Origin: Anaerolineales bacterium
GTDB lineage: Bacteria > Chloroflexota > Anaerolineae > Anaerolineales > RBG-16-64-43
Direction: 5' to 3'
DNA: 39,092 bases
NCBI GenBank assembly: GCA_016928575.1
Contig: JAFGKK010000053.1
Coordinates: forward strand, 1 to 39,092
Within the stretch, counting starts at the first letter, position 1. Every line of letters starts with the position of its first letter. Shown here piece after piece: positions 7,594-15,739 of this stretch. Below the pieces are notes generated by a model, which was not told the DNA's origin, ran no database searches, and saw only the letters and a list, made by a program, of their open reading frames with translations. The position numbers and the translations under genes are program-made.

Positions 7594-8009
7594 ATTAACG
7601 GCGGATTCCGTGGAAACAGTTTTTATTTAGACAGTCCGTAAAATTCGTACGCGGATCTCCCCGTTCATAAAAATCGCTCACGGGGCAGGCGCCGAGAAGA
7701 AGGGATACACGGATTTGGAGTACAAATAATTCATTATTTCGACTCTTTTCGGTGTATCATACTGCGTAATATAAATGAATTAATTACTACAGAGTCGTCC
7801 ATAAAAAAACCGTGTTTTCTTTTCAATAGCGCAAATACACCTATCCGGAAGAATCCCCATTACCTTGCCGCTCGCAAAGCAATCGCCATGATTCCATAGG
7901 TTATTCGGAGGGTCCCGCGGATCCGGATTTTATTTTTGGATAGCTGTAACTGAATATAATTAATAAACCAAGGATCGGGTGAAAAAACGCCCGGCGAGGA
8001 GGATGGTCT
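7594..8009. other. AT-rich leader of the WD40 lipoprotein gene
   Basis: No gene seen. Bases 7665-7730 match 4566-4650. The stretch 7730-7970 is notably AT-rich for this genome. It contains TATAAT at 7955-7960 as a possible -10 (no good -35), which would start RNA about 45 bases before the gene. AGGAGG at 7997-8002 is the Shine-Dalgarno. Confidence 0.45.
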
Positions 8010-10040
8010 TTGTTGAAGAGGAACAAGATAATTGCTCCGTTCGTCATTGGCATCGCGATTCTCGGTTCGGCCTGCAGCGGGAGTCGCTTGCCGCAACCTA
8101 TGCCGTCGTCCACGGAAAGGATGAAAGCGGCGCCGTCGGCCACGCACACCCACAAACCCACCCAGACATCGACTTCTTCTCCGACCAGCACGTTCACGCA
8201 GACGGAAACCCTCCCTCCGCAAAACACACCGGTGCCGTTCCCGTTGCTCACGCGTCCCATCACCGCCGAAAACATTTCCGGCATCGGCGAATGGGCGCGG
8301 GTCGGATCGGGCGTCGTCCTTCAGATTGCCTATTTATCGGATGGAAAAACCGTCGCGGCGGGGAATTGGCGCGGCGTGGACCTTTTTGATACCGCCTCCG
8401 GAAAGACTACCCACCTAATAAACCTGGATTCCTTTTTAATCAGCATGTCCTTTTCGCCGGACGGCAAGCTGGTGGCTACGGGATCCAGGTGCGGCGCCGT
8501 CGGCATTTGGAATGCCGCCGATGGCACTCCGGTGTGGAGCATCGATGGACATAACGATATTGTGATCGGTGTTGCCTTCTCGCCGGACGGCAAGCTGCTG
8601 GCCTCGGGTTCGGATGACAAGGCGATCAAGATCTGGGATGTGGCTGAAGGCGTTTTAATCCGAACTTTAGAAGGTCACGGTGCAGGGGTGAATAGCGTTT
8701 CCTTCTCGCCGGATGGGGGACTGTTGGCCTCTGGTTCGGATGACGGCGGAATCAGAATTTGGAGTGCCGCTGAAGGCACGCTACTCCGTACAATAGGGGG
8801 GCGTATCGGCATTGTAAGAAGCGTATCCTTCTCCCCGGATGGACGATGGTTGGCTTCGGGCTCGGGGGATGCCACGGTCAGGATCTGGAATTCCACGGAC
8901 GGCGCATTGCTGCGCACAATGCGGGATATTCCGGAAGGGGAAAGCGTCAAGTCATATGGGGTCAGCAGTGTATCCTTCTCCCCCGATGGAAAGTTGCTGG
9001 CCTCGGGCTCGTACGAAGACAACACGGCCAAGATCTGGGATGCCGAGGATGGCACGCTAGTTCGAACGCTAAGCGGGCACACCGATTGGGTGAAAGGGTT
9101 GTCGTTTTCGCCGGACGGGACGCAATTGGCTTCGGGATCGATAGGCGGCGAAATAAGGATGTGGAACGTCGACGACGGAAAATTAGCGAATATTTTTGGA
9201 GTGGAATTGGGTTGGGTGTCTGACGTTACTTTCTCACCGAACGGAAAACTGCTGGCTTCGGCATCAGGTTCCTTCAATGACGTGCAGATATGGAATGTCG
9301 CGAATGGAATGTTGATCCGGACGCTGCAGGGGCATACAGGCTATATATCGAAAATATCCTTCTCGCCGGATGGACGGTTGCTGGCATCGGTATCGCGTGG
9401 AGACAAGACGGTCAGGATCTGGAATGTTGCGGATGGCAAGGTGGAAAGAGTTACTGAGGATGAATCGGAGGGTGTTTCCTTCTCCCCGGATGGAAAGCTG
9501 CTGGCATCGGGATCGGGGAAAATCTGGAATGTCGCGGATGGGACGCTCGTTCGATCGCTGGACGGCAGAATGCCCGATCAACCAGCCTTCTCGCCCGACG
9601 GAAAGCAACTGGCTTTGCGGTCTTGGTGGGCTGGGACAGTAGAACTCTGGACCGTCTCCACTGGCACGCTGGTGCAGAGGCTGGGTGGACCATGTGGATA
9701 CTCATCTAATATGTCCTTCTCCCCGGATGGGGATTACATCGCCTTGAGCTGTCATAATGGATTGATCTACATCTGGAAGGTGGCTGACGGAAAGCTGTTG
9801 CGAACTCTGTGGCAGGCTGAGGATAATTATTGGAGCCTATCCTTCTCGCCGGATGGAAAACTGCTGGCTTCGGGGTCGCATGACGGCACCATCAAGTTCT
9901 GGAGTCTCCCGGATGGAAAGCTGATATCGACGCTAAAGGAGCATGCCTATTCGGTATTGGCTGTTTCTTTCTCGCCGGACGGAAAGTTGCTTGCTTCGGG
10001 ATCGAGGGACGGTACGATAAGTCTGTGGGGGATTCTGTAG
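8010..10040 (+). CDS. WD40-repeat lipoprotein (14 blades)
   Basis: A 676-residue surface lipoprotein. The signal sequence ends in LGSAC (lipobox), followed by a Ser/Thr/Pro linker to about residue 75 (PTQTSTSSPTSTF). The rest is WD40-type repeats, each with an FSPDG core and a closing IW. Thirteen FSP(D/N)G cores plus one divergent N-terminal blade (AYLSDGKTVAAG) give about 14 blades, enough for two seven-bladed propellers. WD40 propellers are binding scaffolds; no catalytic motif is seen. The start is TTG at 8010 or 8013, behind AGGAGG (7997-8002); an ATG at 8003 is out of frame. A broken relative lies at 4995-5590. Confidence 0.9.
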   Translation: MLKRNKIIAPFVIGIAILGSACSGSRLPQPMPSSTERMKAAPSATHTHKPTQTSTSSPTSTFTQTETLPPQNTPVPFPLLTRPITAENISGIGEWARVGSGVVLQIAYLSDGKTVAAGNWRGVDLFDTASGKTTHLINLDSFLISMSFSPDGKLVATGSRCGAVGIWNAADGTPVWSIDGHNDIVIGVAFSPDGKLLASGSDDKAIKIWDVAEGVLIRTLEGHGAGVNSVSFSPDGGLLASGSDDGGIRIWSAAEGTLLRTIGGRIGIVRSVSFSPDGRWLASGSGDATVRIWNSTDGALLRTMRDIPEGESVKSYGVSSVSFSPDGKLLASGSYEDNTAKIWDAEDGTLVRTLSGHTDWVKGLSFSPDGTQLASGSIGGEIRMWNVDDGKLANIFGVELGWVSDVTFSPNGKLLASASGSFNDVQIWNVANGMLIRTLQGHTGYISKISFSPDGRLLASVSRGDKTVRIWNVADGKVERVTEDESEGVSFSPDGKLLASGSGKIWNVADGTLVRSLDGRMPDQPAFSPDGKQLALRSWWAGTVELWTVSTGTLVQRLGGPCGYSSNMSFSPDGDYIALSCHNGLIYIWKVADGKLLRTLWQAEDNYWSLSFSPDGKLLASGSHDGTIKFWSLPDGKLISTLKEHAYSVLAVSFSPDGKLLASGSRDGTISLWGIL

Positions 10041-10069
10041 CCTGGCGGCTTTAGCTCCATTGCACATGT

Positions 10070-10157
10070 CCAAGCTCGAGGCCGCCGGGGCGAGCGTGGA
10101 AGTCAAGTAGCTCCACTCCCGCCTCTGATAAAAAAACCCGCAAGGGGTTTATTTTTA
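10070..10157 (+). repeat. rplL 3'-end copy C with terminator
   Basis: CCAAGCTCGAGGCCGCCGG... to AAGTCAAGTA (10070-10109) matches the last 40 bases of rplL (4232-4271) with a single mismatch. A CTCCACTCCCGC spacer follows, then AACCCGCAAGGGGTTTATTTTT, a terminator-like hairpin and T-rich tail. In context it serves as the 3' end of the WD40 gene, whose stop lies 30 bases upstream. Confidence 0.85.
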
Positions 10158-10176
10158 TCACTATAGGAGTTGTGCT

Positions 10177-10224
10177 TATAATGGATTCGCGCAGACCGAG
10201 GCGGTCTCCAAGACCGCCTTGGTC
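10177..10224 (+). promoter_or_regulatory. Candidate -10 and leader hairpin before the toroid-protein gene
   Basis: TATAAT at 10177-10182 is followed by a 14-bp hairpin, GACCGAGGCGGTCT (10194-10207) with AGACCGCCTTGGTC (10211-10224) and loop CCA, one wobble pair. The hairpin belongs to a dispersed family (27035-27065, 38829-38855). It would lie at the 5' end of the mRNA, just ahead of the Shine-Dalgarno. The -35 is weak. Confidence 0.5.
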
Positions 10225-10236
10225 TTTGAGGTGACC

Positions 10237-11214
10237 ATGTCTTCCTGGCGCAAACATCTCCCCCACAATCCCATTCCCATCCTGCTCGAATCCGGCTGCG
10301 AGCCGGTGGCGTATTTCGCGCACCGCGACCTGCTCGGCGAGGATCCCGGGCCGGTTGAGCAGCTGTGGGATTTGCGCGATGCGCAGAAAATCCTCCGCGG
10401 CCAGATGAAAAACGGCCGCTGGAAATATCCCGCCCCCGCCACGACCGCGCGCAGCAGGGAGGATTACGACCAGATCGAGACCTACCGCCAGGCGGGTTTC
10501 CTGGTGGAGAAGTTCGAATTCACACGCAAGCACCCGGCGCTCCGCAATGCGGCGGAGTTCCTCTTCTCCCGCCAGACGAAAGCCGGCGATTTCCGCGGGA
10601 TCTACGGCAATCAATACGCGCCGAATTATTCGGCCGGGATCATGGAACTGCTGATCAAGGCCGGATACGGACGCGATCCGCGTATCCGCCGCGGCTTGCG
10701 CTGGCTGCTTTCCGTGCGCCAGGCGGACGGCGGCTGGGCGATCCCCTTCCGCACGGCGACCAAGGCCAAGTTGGACGCCGCCTTCATGAATGCGAAGACG
10801 CTCGAGCCGGACCGCGCCAAGCCGTTTTCCCACTTGGCCACCGGGGTCGTCCTGCGGGCCTTCGCGGTTTCCGAAAAACACCGCGGCGACGCGGAGATCC
10901 TCTCGGCCGGAAAACTGCTGGCGTCGCGCTTATTCCAATCCGATACCTACGTGGACCGCCGGACGCCCGAATGTTGGACCGGATTCCGCTTTCCATTCTG
11001 GTTCACCGATCTGCTCACCGCGCTGGATACGCTTTCCCGGCTTGGTTTTCCGGCGGACGATCCGGACATCCGCAAAGGATTGGATTGGTTCGCCGAGCGT
11101 CAGCGGAAAGACGGGGGGTGGACACTCAAGCTGCTTTCCGGCGCGGATAAGAAACTGCCGTATTGGCTGGACCTGGCGGTGTGCCGGGTGTTCAAACGAT
11201 TCTTCGACCGTTGA
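10237..11214 (+). CDS. Prenyltransferase/squalene-cyclase-like alpha-toroid protein
   Basis: A 325-residue soluble protein. Two QW-like motifs are visible: RQADGGWAIPF (about residues 163-173) and QRKDGGWTLKL (about 290-300). Together with helical repeats (SAGIMELLIKAGYG, FWFTDLLTALDTLSRLG) they place it in the terpenoid-cyclase/prenyltransferase alpha-alpha toroid superfamily. It is about half the length of squalene-hopene cyclase and has no DxDD catalytic motif or signal peptide. Cyclase activity is therefore doubtful, and a binding or accessory role is as likely. The ATG at 10237 is preferred (GAGG at 10228-10231). An upstream TTG at 10219 lies inside the leader hairpin. Confidence 0.8.
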   Translation: MSSWRKHLPHNPIPILLESGCEPVAYFAHRDLLGEDPGPVEQLWDLRDAQKILRGQMKNGRWKYPAPATTARSREDYDQIETYRQAGFLVEKFEFTRKHPALRNAAEFLFSRQTKAGDFRGIYGNQYAPNYSAGIMELLIKAGYGRDPRIRRGLRWLLSVRQADGGWAIPFRTATKAKLDAAFMNAKTLEPDRAKPFSHLATGVVLRAFAVSEKHRGDAEILSAGKLLASRLFQSDTYVDRRTPECWTGFRFPFWFTDLLTALDTLSRLGFPADDPDIRKGLDWFAERQRKDGGWTLKLLSGADKKLPYWLDLAVCRVFKRFFDR

Positions 11215-11545
11215 CCAGCGACGATCGGCCATCGGAAAACTTGACGATGGACCAAAGTAGAACCTGACCATGGACCATAGCAGATCATTATCCCGCTTTC
11301 GCGGGATGATGAATACCCCGCGCCTGTCCTCGCGAAGCGGGGGGCTTGGCGCGCGGCAGTTTATTCGCGAGATATTCATTGCGTCCGGGATTTACAACGG
11401 AACCTTTTTATTGGAGAGTCTGGAAGGGGAGGTGGGATGGGATGGACTATCATCTGGAATAAACTGCGCCGCTATGGGGGCGGCGCAGTTGACAAAAGAA
11501 AAATCCCGTCAATCCTGAAAAATCCTGTTAATCCTGTCCAATGCT
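11215..11545. other. Intergenic stretch with short repeats between convergent genes
   Basis: No gene seen. It contains GGACCA/GGACCATAG near-repeats (11245-11280), a 10-bp hairpin ATTATCCCGC-TTTC-GCGGGATGAT (about 11287-11310), and CGTCAATCCTG / TCCTGTTAATCCTGTC motifs (11508-11540) of a kind common in repeat-rich genomes. The flanking genes converge, so hairpins here may act as terminators. Confidence 0.45.
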
Positions 11546-12883
11546 TTACTCCGGCTTCGCCGGAATCTTCAACACAAACCGCGCGCCGCCTTCCACCCGG
11601 TTCTCCGCGGTCAGCGTCCCGCCGTGCGCCTCGGCCAGCTTGCGCGCGATCGCCAGCCCCAGGCCGGATCCGCCTTCGTCCCGCGCCCGCCCGGAATCCA
11701 AACGGTAGAAGCGCTCGAAGACTCGCGCGAGGGCGTCGGGCGGGATCCCGGGGCCGGTGTCCTCCACGAATATACTGACCGCCGTGCCGTTGGTAACTCC
11801 GCCCAGGCGGATCGTTCCGCCGCCGGGCGTATGGCGCAGTGCGTTGTCGAGGAGGTTGCCGAGGATCTGCTCCAGCCGCTGCAGGTCGGCCGCGAGCGGC
11901 GGGAGCTCCTCCGCCGGCAGGATCTCGAGCTTCTGGGCGCGGGCTTCGGCCCGCGGGGTGAAGCGGGCGGCCACGCGCCGCATCAGCCGCGCGGGGTCGA
12001 CTTCGCTTTTTTCGAGCTCCAGCCGGCCGGCGTCGGCCAACTCGAGCGTCCGCAATTCCTCCACCAAGCGGTCCAGCAGTTCGGCACTTTCGCGGATCGG
12101 CGTCAGGTTCTCCGTCGTGAGCGGATACACTCCATCGGAGAGGGCGTCCAAGTTGGCGCGGATCACCGACAGCGGCGTGCGCAGTTCGTGGGCGATGTCG
12201 GCCGTCATTTCCTTGCGCAGGATCTCCTGCCGCTCGATTTCCGACATCATTCCCTGGAACGAGCGGGTCAGGTCGCCGACCTCGTCGCCGGAGGGCGCGG
12301 GCAGGCTCAGGCCGCGCTCCCCGCGCGCGAAGCGCCGGACGGCGGCGGTGAGCTGGCGCAAGGGCGAGGTCAGGCTCCGGCTGAGGACGAGCGCGATCGC
12401 CAGCCCGGCAATTCCGGCGGTGGCCGCCGTTCCCCACAGCACCCGGTTCACCGCCGAGAGCAGCGGTTCCTCCGGATTGCGCGCGGAGCCGCTCATCGAC
12501 ACCAGCTGTCCGAACATCCGCTCGCCCTGCCGGATCGGCACCGATACGGCTTCCGGCGGCATCTCAAACGGCTCCCCGGTCAGTTCCCCGGCGCTGTCGA
12601 CCGCCACCCTGCCGTCCAAATCGACCACCAGCCACCGCGCGTTGCGCATTTGTTGGATCGGGCCGGGTGCGCTAAGGACGATCTCGGCGCCGTTCCAGGA
12701 TTGGTTGGCGCTGAAGTAGGCGGCCAGCTCGCGGGCCAGCATGTGGTTGGGCAGCATCTCGTTTTGCAGGAGGGCGCCGCGCATCTCGCGCCCGGCCGTG
12801 CGGCCGGTGAAGAAGACCACCGCGGCCAGGGTCGAGAGCAGCAGCAGGGCGAAGGCCAGCAGGATTTTCGTCGCGAGGCGCAT
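11546..12883 (-). CDS. Two-component sensor histidine kinase (BaeS-like layout)
   Basis: A 445-residue membrane kinase. Transmembrane segments at about 7-26 and 150-168 flank an extracytoplasmic sensor region of about 120 residues, followed by a HAMP domain (about 170-220). The H box is [12 protein letters not shown] with His232 as phosphoacceptor. The ATPase domain has an N box ([13 protein letters not shown]), a G1 box (EDTGPGIP), an F box (FERFYRL) and a G2 box (GGSGLGLAI). All catalytic boxes are intact. The start lies 2 bases after the regulator's stop codon, so the two are co-translated. The signal is unknown; the two small envelope proteins upstream in the operon suggest an envelope stress role. 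Confidence 0.93.
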   Translation of the reverse strand: MRLATKILLAFALLLLSTLAAVVFFTGRTAGREMRGALLQNEMLPNHMLARELAAYFSANQSWNGAEIVLSAPGPIQQMRNARWLVVDLDGRVAVDSAGELTGEPFEMPPEAVSVPIRQGERMFGQLVSMSGSARNPEEPLLSAVNRVLWGTAATAGIAGLAIALVLSRSLTSPLRQLTAAVRRFARGERGLSLPAPSGDEVGDLTRSFQGMMSEIERQEILRKEMTADIAHELRTPLSVIRANLDALSDGVYPLTTENLTPIRESAELLDRLVEELRTLELADAGRLELEKSEVDPARLMRRVAARFTPRAEARAQKLEILPAEELPPLAADLQRLEQILGNLLDNALRHTPGGGTIRLGGVTNGTAVSIFVEDTGPGIPPDALARVFERFYRLDSGRARDEGGSGLGLAIARKLAEAHGGTLTAENRVEGGARFVLKIPAKPE

Positions 12884-12885
12884 CG

Positions 12886-13569
12886 TCAGGCTTCGGCGAA
12901 TTTGTAGCCGATCCCGAACACGGTCAGGATCCGGACGGGATGCTTCGGGTCCGGTTCGATTTTTGCCCGCAGGTTCTTTATGTGGACGTCGATCGTGCGT
13001 TCATACCCCTCGTAAGCGGCGCCCTGGCCCGCTTCGAGCAGCTGCATGCGGGTGAACACCCTTCCCGGCCGGGCGGCCATCGCCGAGAGCAGGCTGAACT
13101 CGGTGGGGGTCAGTTCCAGCGCCCGATCCCCGCGCCGGACCGTGTGGCGGTTCCGATCGATTTCCAGATCGGCGATGCGGATCACTTCGGCTGAATCCGC
13201 CCCGCCCCGGGCGCGGCGCAAAATAGCCCGCACCCGCGCCACCACCTCGCGCGGCGAAAACGGCTTGGTGACGTAGTCGTCCGCGCCCAGCTCGAGCCCC
13301 ACCAGCCGGTCGGTTTCCTCCACCCGGGCGGTCAGCATCAGGATCGGCGTCTGCCCCTGGCGGCGAATTTCGCGGGCTACATCGAGCCCGTCCATCCCCG
13401 GCAGGTTCAGGTCCAGGATCACCAGATCCGGATTCTCGGCATGGAAGGCCTGCAATCCTTCATCGCCGCGATAGGCGGCGGAAACCTGGAACCCCGCTTT
13501 TTCCAGGTAGGAGCGGACCACGCGCACGAGCTGAGGTTCATCGTCCACAACTAGGATTTTGGCGCCCAT
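12886..13569 (-). CDS. OmpR/PhoB-family response regulator
   Basis: A 227-residue regulator. The receiver domain (1-120) has the acidic pair DD at 9-10, phosphoacceptor Asp53 in [13 protein letters not shown], Thr in LMLTAR, and Lys in VTKPFSP. The winged-helix DNA-binding domain includes [33 protein letters not shown] and [11 protein letters not shown]. The start is ATG at 13569 or an in-frame ATG three codons earlier (13578). TATAAT on the minus strand at 13577-13582 would place the RNA 5' end almost at ATG 13569. It partners the kinase encoded immediately downstream. Confidence 0.94.
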   Translation of the reverse strand: MGAKILVVDDEPQLVRVVRSYLEKAGFQVSAAYRGDEGLQAFHAENPDLVILDLNLPGMDGLDVAREIRRQGQTPILMLTARVEETDRLVGLELGADDYVTKPFSPREVVARVRAILRRARGGADSAEVIRIADLEIDRNRHTVRRGDRALELTPTEFSLLSAMAARPGRVFTRMQLLEAGQGAAYEGYERTIDVHIKNLRAKIEPDPKHPVRILTVFGIGYKFAEA

Positions 13570-13576
13570 AGCTTCC

Positions 13577-13582
13577 ATTATA
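13577..13582 (-). promoter_or_regulatory. Candidate -10 giving a leaderless regulator mRNA
   Basis: TATAAT on the minus strand ends 7 bases before ATG 13569. RNA would then begin at or next to the start codon. There is no usable Shine-Dalgarno for either ATG. The -35 region (AAGAGG) is poor. Confidence 0.4.
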
Positions 13583-13670
13583 TGGGAAAGCGGGGATGGC
13601 CTCTTCCGGCCGCAACGGCGGATTCCCGGATCCGGAAGGATCCGGGAATCCGCCGCCGGTTGGCGAAGGC

Positions 13671-14036
13671 TTAGCGGCGCTTCTTGCCGCAGAACGGGCA
13701 TGCCACCCACCCCGGATCGAGGGGCTTGGCGCAGTATGCGCATGGCTCCACCGGCGCGGCCGGCGCGGCCGGCGCCGGAGAAGGCGCGGGCCGTTTGAGA
13801 AGGGCGTAGACCAGGGCCGCCAATCCGCCGATCCCCAACAGGGGGAAGGCCAGGCGGAACAGAGAGCCGGCTCCTCCAAGCAAACCGCCGCCGATCATCC
13901 CGCGGTGAATCATTCTGGATCCGATGAGGCGGGGCATCGCCGCCGCCGGAAAGCCGCCGAACAACGGCAGGGCGATGCAGAAGGCCAGCAGGAAGACCGC
14001 AAATCCGAAGAGAATCCACTTCCAGGTATTTTTCAT
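13671..14036 (-). CDS. Small membrane protein with C-terminal zinc ribbon
   Basis: A 121-residue protein. A hydrophobic segment near the N terminus (WILFGFAVFLLAFCIALPLF) and a second at about 66-85 (LAFPLLGIGGLAALVYAL) are followed by a Pro/Ala linker. The C terminus holds a CAYC...CPFC pair of the zinc-ribbon type. ATG 14036 is preferred because GGGAG lies about 7 bases upstream; ATG 14051 would add five residues. Family not recognised. It lies between the small secreted protein and the response regulator on the same strand, so it may be a target or an accessory sensor of that system. Confidence 0.75.
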   Translation of the reverse strand: MKNTWKWILFGFAVFLLAFCIALPLFGGFPAAAMPRLIGSRMIHRGMIGGGLLGGAGSLFRLAFPLLGIGGLAALVYALLKRPAPSPAPAAPAAPVEPCAYCAKPLDPGWVACPFCGKKRR

Positions 14037-14089
14037 TTTTTTCACTCCCATTCTTCACCGGCGGGGTTTCTCGACCGGCGACCTTTGCG

Positions 14090-14416
14090 TTAATCCGACG
14101 ATTCCTCGCAAACGCAGCCATCCGGACCGCGGCGGCCGATCCGATCCGATTCCGCCGGTTTGGTTCTTTGCGTTTTCTCCGCCGAATCCGGATCCGCGTT
14201 CCGATACCCCGGACCGCCGGGAAAACGCCCGCCTGATTGCGGTCCGCCGCCCCGCAATCGCCAGGGCATTTCCGGGGCCGGGGAGTCCGATCCGCAGACG
14301 GCTTGGAGGATGTCGCTTCGATACGTTTCCAAAAGCCGGCTTCCGCCGTAGGCCGCGCCGACGCCCAACGCCGCGGCAAGAACGGCCACGGCTGTTACGA
14401 TCAACACTTTGCGCAT
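14090..14416 (-). CDS. Small secreted or anchored hypothetical protein
   Basis: A 108-residue protein with a clear N-terminal hydrophobic segment (MRKVLIVTAVAVLAAALGVGAAYGG), then a hydrophilic Gly/Pro/Arg-rich tail ending GCVCEESSD. GGGAGGG precedes the ATG at 14416. No family is recognised. It appears to be the first gene of a run that continues through the zinc-ribbon protein, the response regulator and the kinase. A small exported protein beside a two-component system is often a regulon member. Confidence 0.65.
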   Translation of the reverse strand: MRKVLIVTAVAVLAAALGVGAAYGGSRLLETYRSDILQAVCGSDSPAPEMPWRLRGGGPQSGGRFPGGPGYRNADPDSAEKTQRTKPAESDRIGRRGPDGCVCEESSD

Positions 14417-14800
14417 GAAACCCTCCCCGAACGGGGGCCGGGCTTGACCCGCGTTCCTGATCGGAGCATAAGCCGGACGTGTGAAGATTTTATAAAGTTT
14501 GGATTGGAAAATTCCGCATGTTTCCGGAAGAAGAAAATTGGTGTTTCTACTCAGCCTCAGTAATATTGAAAAGAAACCCTGCTCTGTTCCATCCTCACCC
14601 CTATCCCCTGTCCCTCCCCCCGCACCGCTCGAAGACAGGCTTTCCCCCTCTCCCGACTTTTGTAAGGAGAGGGGGAAGGGGTTGTGTGGGTTGGGGGTGA
14701 GGAAAGGGCAGGGACGGGGTGCTGGGGAGATATAAAAAGGCTTTTAAAAACCGGAGTCCAAAATCGGATTATGCTGTTCCCGGGCAGGTCGATCCAGGAA
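14417..14800. repeat. Intergenic stretch with GGTGAGG-ended palindrome, copy 3
   Basis: No gene seen. About 14592-14704 is a palindrome starting ATCCTCACCCCTATCCCCTG and ending TTGGGGGTGAGGAAAGG, with CTTTCCCCCTCTCC / GGAGAGGGGGAAGG arms in the centre. It is preceded by ATTGAAAAGAAACCCTGCTC (14566-14585), which matches the left flank of copy 4 (33750-33769). The unit therefore extends about 25 bases beyond the palindrome. Confidence 0.7.
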
Positions 14801-15739
14801 TCAGAACCGGCTCCGTTGGTCGAACCTGTGCAAACCGGCCGCGCGCGCCGCGGCGAAGGCGCGGTCGTATTCCTCCGCAGTGATCGGCCGGTTGATCCGG
14901 TCGAACGATCCCCGGTGGACCTTTCCCGCGGGGCGGTATTGCGCCATGAGGTTGACGTAAGTATCGGGGGAGATTTCCTCTACCAGGAAGCGCATTACCT
15001 CCGGCGTGCTGGCGACGCCGTCCGGCATCACCAGATGGCGGACCAGCAGCCCGCGCACGGCCAACCCGTGCTCGTTCAACTGCAGATCCCCGACCTGGCG
15101 GTGCATCTCGCGAACGGCGGCGCGCGCGGCTGCGGGATAATCCTCCGCCTGCAAGTAGGTTTTCGCCAGCTGCGGATCCCAGATTTTAAAATCCGGCATG
15201 TAGATGTCGACGATCCCCGACAGCAGGCGCAGGCTGTGCGGTGAATCGTAGGCCGACGTGTTGTAGACGATCGGCAGACACAGGCCGCCCTCCGCGGCCT
15301 GCGCGAGCGCTTCCAATACCTGCGGGACGACGTGTTCGGGGGTGACCCAGTTGATGTTGTGGCAGCCGAGCGCCTGCAGTTCCAGCATCATCGCCGCGAT
15401 CCGCGCCGGGCCGCATTCCTCGCCCGCTCCGCCCTGGCTGATGTCGAAATTCTGGCAGAACACGCAATGCAGGTTGCATCCGGAAAAGAAGACGGTCCCG
15501 CTTCCCCGGCGGCCGCGCAGGCAATCCTCCTCCCCGAAGTGGGGGAAGAAGCTGCTCACCCGGGCCCGGCGGCCGGTGCGGCAAAATCCCTCCCCTCCGG
15601 CGGCGCGGTCCGCGCCGCATTCCCGCGGGCAGAAGCGGCAATCCGCCAGGCCGGCGGCGGCTTCCGCCGCCCGCCGCCGCAGTTCCCCCTCCGGCAGTTT
15701 CCGGTAGGCCGGCTCGAATTCCCGCGACGGATCAGGCAT
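14801..15739 (-). CDS. Radical SAM protein, PflA/PflX-like (COG1313 type)
   Basis: A 312-residue protein. The radical SAM cluster motif is Cys88-x3-Cys92-x2-Cys95 (SGCNLHCVFCQN), preceded by a Cys-rich N-terminal region (CRFCPREC, GFC, near 34-53) typical of PflA-like proteins of the COG1313 group. Radical SAM enzymes cleave S-adenosylmethionine with a 4Fe-4S cluster; the substrate of this group is not settled. ATG 15739 overlaps the end of the upstream Mut7-C gene by 8 bases, so the two are translationally coupled. Confidence 0.88.
   Translation of the reverse strand: MPDPSREFEPAYRKLPEGELRRRAAEAAAGLADCRFCPRECGADRAAGGEGFCRTGRRARVSSFFPHFGEEDCLRGRRGSGTVFFSGCNLHCVFCQNFDISQGGAGEECGPARIAAMMLELQALGCHNINWVTPEHVVPQVLEALAQAAEGGLCLPIVYNTSAYDSPHSLRLLSGIVDIYMPDFKIWDPQLAKTYLQAEDYPAAARAAVREMHRQVGDLQLNEHGLAVRGLLVRHLVMPDGVASTPEVMRFLVEEISPDTYVNLMAQYRPAGKVHRGSFDRINRPITAEEYDRAFAAARAAGLHRFDQRSRF

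Noticed and set aside
11437-11778. A small plus-strand frame over the kinase 3' end
   Set aside because: Arg/Pro-rich antisense frame overlapping the C-terminal part of the histidine kinase.
12886-14379. A long minus-strand frame of 497 codons containing the response regulator
   Set aside because: The part upstream of 13578 overlaps two real genes in another frame and does not resemble a protein; only the receiver and winged-helix part is genuine.
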